Positions 63,502-64,000 of a DNA stretch of 64,000 bases are shown piece after piece. Numbering within the stretch: the first letter of the stretch is position 1; every line of letters starts with the position of its first letter. Source of the DNA: an uncultured Opitutales bacterium (GTDB lineage Bacteria; Verrucomicrobiota; Verrucomicrobiia; Opitutales; Intestinicryptomonadaceae); the NCBI GenBank assembly GCA_944389175.1, contig CALXLK010000006.1, positions 1-64,000 on the forward strand. The letters are read 5' to 3'. The position numbers and the translations under genes were made by a program. The notes beneath the pieces were generated by a model. It ran no database searches. It worked only from the letters and a program-made list of their open reading frames with translations, and was not told the origin of the DNA.

Positions 63502-64000
63502 ATGAAAGATTTTACAGGCAAATATTACAGGCGCGCGGTCATAGACCTGCCAAACAGGCAATGGCCGAACAAGCACATAGACCGCCCGCCCATTTGGTGC
63601 AGCGTAGACTTACGCGACGGCAACCAGGCGTTGGCCGTCCCCATGAGCGTCGATGAAAAAATAAGGCTTTATAAGACTCTGTTGAAGATAGGCTTTAAGG
63701 AAATCGAAGTCGGGTTTCCGGCTGCGAGCGAAACCGAATTCAACTTTCTGCGCCGCCTCGTCGACGACGGGCTCGTGCCCGACGACGTCACAGTGCAGGT
63801 GCTTACACAGGCGCGCCAGCATCTGATAAAGAAGACGTTCGAGAGTCTGCGCGGCTGCAAGACGGCCATAGTCCACTTGTACAACAGCACGTCGCCGTTG
63901 CAGAGGAAGGTCACTTTCAACAAATCAGCAAAAGAGATCATCGAGATTGCAAAAGACGGCGTAAAGCTCGTGCGCGACATGGCCGCCGAGGCCGAGCAAA
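63502..64000 (+). CDS. leuA: 2-isopropylmalate synthase, N-terminal part
   Basis: The first about 166 residues of a LeuA cut by the window end. RQWPNKHIDRPPIWCSVDLRDGNQAL and EVGFPAASETEFNF match the LeuA type 2 (class II, plant/actinobacterial-like and several other phyla) N-terminus, with the metal Asp in DLRDGNQ. It condenses acetyl-CoA with 2-oxoisovalerate, the first leucine-specific step. ATG at 63502, AGGG 9-12 bases upstream. Possibly under attenuation. Confidence 0.93.
   Translation, partial: MKDFTGKYYRRAVIDLPNRQWPNKHIDRPPIWCSVDLRDGNQALAVPMSVDEKIRLYKTLLKIGFKEIEVGFPAASETEFNFLRRLVDDGLVPDDVTVQVLTQARQHLIKKTFESLRGCKTAIVHLYNSTSPLQRKVTFNKSAKEIIEIAKDGVKLVRDMAAEAEQ

Overview
This 64 kb window looks like chromosomal DNA of a Gram-negative bacterium, most likely Verrucomicrobiota and probably an Opitutales-type, gut-associated lineage. 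That placement is inference. It rests on a PEP-CTERM protein, a DUF4838-type protein next to carbohydrate genes, Kdo/LPS genes (kdsB, kdsD, LptF/G), a compact type II-C Cas9 that resembles Akkermansia-type Cas9 in several motifs, and the rpmF-plsX-fabH order. About 47 protein genes are supported. I found no tRNA, rRNA or insertion sequence.

Layout. 0.7-7 kb: uronate/glycan catabolism (LacI regulator, uxaC, AraC regulator, secreted GH106-like glycosidase). 7.1-11.9 kb: icd, a PfkB kinase, proA and an acidic membrane protein. 12.5-17.8 kb: a complete type II-C CRISPR-Cas locus with cas9, cas1 and cas2 on the + strand, a tracrRNA gene I identify on the - strand directly after cas2, and an 11-repeat array. 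17.9-23.4 kb (- strand): hemG-hemH-hemX-rnr joined by 4-bp overlaps. 23.5-26.8 kb: TPR-like membrane protein, PEP-CTERM protein, Lys/Cys-rich basic protein. 26.9-32.4 kb: envelope sugar genes (DegT aminotransferase, membrane-anchored KdsB, KdsD, methyltransferase, and a MurU-AmgK fusion on the other strand). 32.5-39.5 kb: PpiD/SurA-like chaperone, Lys/Cys-tailed CBM-like protein, DMT transporter, C39-like protease, and a - strand operon LysM-NUDIX-DUF721-nitrilase. 39.8-44.2 kb: CapD/PglF-type dehydratase and a DUF4838 protein. 44.4-47.2 kb: sigma-54 promoter, glnB-like PII, amtB, outer membrane beta-barrel. 47.7-51.5 kb: glgP and LptF/G. 51.9-56.3 kb: rpmF-plsX-fabH, SBF-like transporter, rplM-rpsI. 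56.6-63.3 kb: arginine operon argC-J-B-D-F-G without argH. The window ends inside leuA, which is preceded by a Leu-rich mini-ORF and a terminator that could form a leucine attenuator.

The most interesting part is the CRISPR locus. The strand of the tracrRNA implies that crRNAs are made from the - strand, opposite to the cas genes. The tracrRNA appears to be unusually small: anti-repeat, a 4-nt linker and one long hairpin that doubles as terminator. Other points of note are the MurU-AmgK fusion, the KdsB with an N-terminal membrane domain, a PII lacking Tyr51 behind a sigma-54 promoter, and two unrelated proteins with Lys/Ala/Cys-rich tails.
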